Positions 6,100 through 7,539 of a stretch of 7,539 bases of DNA are shown here, piece by piece. The notes under the pieces were generated by a model. That model saw nothing but the letters and a program-made list of their open reading frames with translations. It was not told the origin of the DNA and ran no database searches. Where the stretch lies: NCBI GenBank assembly GCA_964533785.1, contig CAZHNG010000328.1:1-7539 (forward strand), given 5' to 3'. Made by a program: the position numbers and the translations under genes. Source of the stretch: JANQRV01 sp964533785. GTDB taxonomy: Bacteria > Bacteroidota > Bacteroidia > Chitinophagales > Saprospiraceae. Position 1 is the stretch's first letter, and each line of letters begins with the position of its first letter.

Positions 6100-7392
6100 A
6101 TGCTAGTTGAATTCAGTGTCTCTAATTTCAAATCCTTCAAAAAGTTACAAACTTTAAGTATGGTTGCACAATCACTTAAGCCAAAATATGAATGGCTTAA
6201 TGAAAACACTTTTGTGGCAGAAGAGGAGCTTCCCCTACTTAAGACAAAAGCAATTTTCGGAGCTAATGCAAGTGGCAAGAGTAATCTAATCAAGGCAATT
6301 GCAACCTTTTCAAGAATTGTAAATAATTCTGTAAAAGATGAAAAAATACTAAAATCATTGATTGAGCCTTTTGTGTTATCTACTGATAGTATTGAAGAAC
6401 CTTCATTTTTTCAAATGGTTTTTTTAATTGACAATGTGAGATATAGGTATGGATTCGAAGCTAACAAGAATGAGGTCAAGAGTGAATGGTTATTTGGTAG
6501 GCCCGGTCAAAAAGAAGTTCCTTATTTTATAAGAGAAGGGAATGAAATTCTTAAGGTGAATGAAACTAGATTTCCTGAGTCTAAAAAGTTTTCATTCTTA
6601 CTTAATGAAGACAATGAAATTGTTAGAAAGAATGCTCTTTTCTTATCTGCTGCTGCTTCCCTAAATGGAAAAGTTTCAAAAAAAATCGTCAACTGGATTT
6701 CTAAGATTATCATCATCAGTGGAATTGATGATTCAATTATGAGAAGTATTGCATATGCAAAGCTCGAAAATGAAGTACATAAAAATAAGGTTATCAAATT
6801 CTTAAATGAGGCTGGAATAGATATTGAGGATTTTGTCTTAGAAGAATTCGACGAAAATAGTTCATCTACTTCGATTCCTGATGAGATTAAAGAATACTTA
6901 AATAGAGGTAATAAAATTAAAATTTTAACCTCTATTAGGACTCAGTATGGAGATGATAACCAACCAAGTGCCAAAATTGGATGGAATTTTAACAACTATG
7001 AATCTGATGGCACTCAAAAAATGTTGAACTTAAGTCCCTTTATTTTAGATTCGCTTGAGGAAGGAAGGACTTTAATTTTAGATGAATTTGAAGCTAGACT
7101 GCATACTTCACTGTCAAGGAGTATTGTCCAACTTTACAATTCAAGTCATAATAATATTATGAACTCACAATTTATTTTTTCAACACATGACACCAATTTA
7201 TTGTCATCTAAACTCATGAGAAGGGATCAAATTGCATTTGCAAAGAAGGATAATTTTGGTAGATCTAAGGTCTACACATTAGCTGATATTAAAGGGGTCC
7301 GAAACGATGAAAGCTATGAGAAAAATTATCTAATCGGCAAGTATGATGCTGTTCCTAAAATAGGGGACCTTGATTTAGCATTAACATTCTAA
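6100..7392 (+). CDS. AAA15-type ATPase, RloA/AbiLi-like
   Basis: An SMC/ABC-like AAA15 family ATPase of 430 residues, a normal length. It opens with the family's MLVEFSVSNFKSFKKLQTLS. Walker A is GANASGKS (54-61); a signature-like ESDGTQKMLNL is at 301-311; Walker B is TLILDEF (324-330, Asp328 and Glu329); and FIFSTHD (358-364) supplies the switch His363. The C-terminal NYLIGKYDAVPKIGD (409-423) is like the tail of ATPases paired with RloB. It should be cytosolic. In RloA/RloB and AbiL systems the ATPase acts with a TOPRIM-like RloB in phage defence, the ATPase presumably sensing or gating. The start follows A-rich sequence with no strong Shine-Dalgarno. Base use differs sharply from the cytochrome gene (bases 6901-6960 have 16 G/C of 60; 3781-3840 have 35 of 60, chosen as contrasting samples), which suggests transfer. 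All motifs are intact. The alternative is an orphan AAA15/OLD-like ATPase. Confidence 0.88.
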   Translation: MLVEFSVSNFKSFKKLQTLSMVAQSLKPKYEWLNENTFVAEEELPLLKTKAIFGANASGKSNLIKAIATFSRIVNNSVKDEKILKSLIEPFVLSTDSIEEPSFFQMVFLIDNVRYRYGFEANKNEVKSEWLFGRPGQKEVPYFIREGNEILKVNETRFPESKKFSFLLNEDNEIVRKNALFLSAAASLNGKVSKKIVNWISKIIIISGIDDSIMRSIAYAKLENEVHKNKVIKFLNEAGIDIEDFVLEEFDENSSSTSIPDEIKEYLNRGNKIKILTSIRTQYGDDNQPSAKIGWNFNNYESDGTQKMLNLSPFILDSLEEGRTLILDEFEARLHTSLSRSIVQLYNSSHNNIMNSQFIFSTHDTNLLSSKLMRRDQIAFAKKDNFGRSKVYTLADIKGVRNDESYEKNYLIGKYDAVPKIGDLDLALTF

Positions 7393-7401
7393 ATTTAAAT
7401 A

Positions 7402-7539
7402 ATGCCAAAAAAGACAAAGGCAATAAAAAAGACGGACATTGATGGAAAGAAACCTTGGCTTAGGAAAAGAGGAATAACTCTCATAGTGAATATTTCGGAG
7501 TGTCTGACCCCCTCGATTCGGAGCTTTGACCCTCCTGTG
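7402..7539 (+). pseudogene. RloB-like N-terminus, apparently disrupted by an insertion sequence
   Basis: The ATG lies 9 nt after the ATPase stop, which suggests co-transcription. The first 29 residues are Lys/Arg-rich (MPKKTKAIKKTDIDGKKPWL, then RKRGITLIV), like the start of RloB proteins, where a basic stretch leads into a strand usually followed by CEGexTEPxYF. Here that text is replaced by NISECLTPSIRSFDPP, encoded by repeated IS-like DNA, just where the conserved TOPRIM-like motif should begin. The frame stays open to the window edge (46 codons), so truncation is inferred from content and not from a stop. If the repeats are not an IS, this could be an intact but divergent gene that continues outside the window. 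The RloB identity rests mainly on position and a short match. Confidence 0.5.
7494..7539. mobile_element. Probable insertion-sequence terminus, IS21-like multiple repeats
   Basis: Two near-tandem units, TTCGGAG (7494-7500) with TGACCCCC (7505-7512), and TTCGGAG (7517-7523) with TGACCCTCC (7527-7535), repeat at 22-23 bp. Multiple terminal repeats carrying TGACCCC next to a TTCGGAG-like block are typical of IS21-family ends as I recall them. The first IS base may be near 7501 (TGT...), but TTCGGAG just before it leaves the exact border uncertain. Only the edge is visible; istA/istB would lie beyond the window. Confidence 0.5.

Noticed and set aside
6051..6293. 80-codon minus-strand frame with hydrophobic content
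   Set aside because: Antisense shadow of the ATPase N-terminus including Walker A; hydrophobicity follows from the AT-rich codons.

Overview
The window looks like accessory chromosome from a Bacteroidota bacterium, most likely a Saprospiraceae-type marine or sludge lineage. The clues are an effector-associated (EAD11-like) adaptor domain fused to TPRs, a large lipoprotein of the 'PVC-type heme-binding CxxCH' family that is also common in that group, A-rich translation starts without a strong Shine-Dalgarno, and intergenic debris of a kind I associate with Bacteroidota. The assignment is inferred from protein style; no rRNA or housekeeping marker is present.

Layout. (1) 110-1798, minus strand: a 562-residue membrane protein with a cytoplasmic N-terminal EAD-like helical domain, one transmembrane helix, an extracytoplasmic domain vaguely like FlgO/TolB-N, and about six TPR-like repeats. 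(2) 1799-2554: a 756-base divergent intergenic region with no convincing gene. It holds a perfect 28-bp inverted repeat with an 8-nt loop, nested inside a much larger imperfect inverted repeat (33-nt arms about 180 bp apart), plus smaller palindromes. (3) 2555-5605, plus strand: a 1016-residue predicted lipoprotein with a beta-propeller dehydrogenase-like domain, HEAT-like repeats and a C-terminal cytochrome c domain (CANCH). (4) 5606-6099: an intergenic graveyard with the C-terminal remnant of an IS6-family transposase that has lost its catalytic Glu, a candidate IS terminus, decayed short repeats and a palindrome related to one in region 2. (5) 6100-7392, plus strand: an AT-rich AAA15-type ATPase gene, followed 9 nt later by the start of a second gene that looks like RloB. 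That second frame appears to run into tandem TTCGGAG...TGACCC units at the window edge, which look like the end of an insertion sequence.

How it fits together. Two separate conflict-related themes flank an ordinary redox lipoprotein. The EAD-TM-TPR protein could be a transmembrane sensor or scaffold that recruits a cytoplasmic EAD-bearing effector, but no such effector is visible here. The AAA15/RloB-like pair belongs to the RloA/RloB (AbiL-like) group of anti-phage candidates; its base composition and IS-littered surroundings suggest horizontal acquisition, and the pair may already be inactivated by the insertion. Nothing in the sequence shows that the redox lipoprotein is functionally tied to either neighbour.
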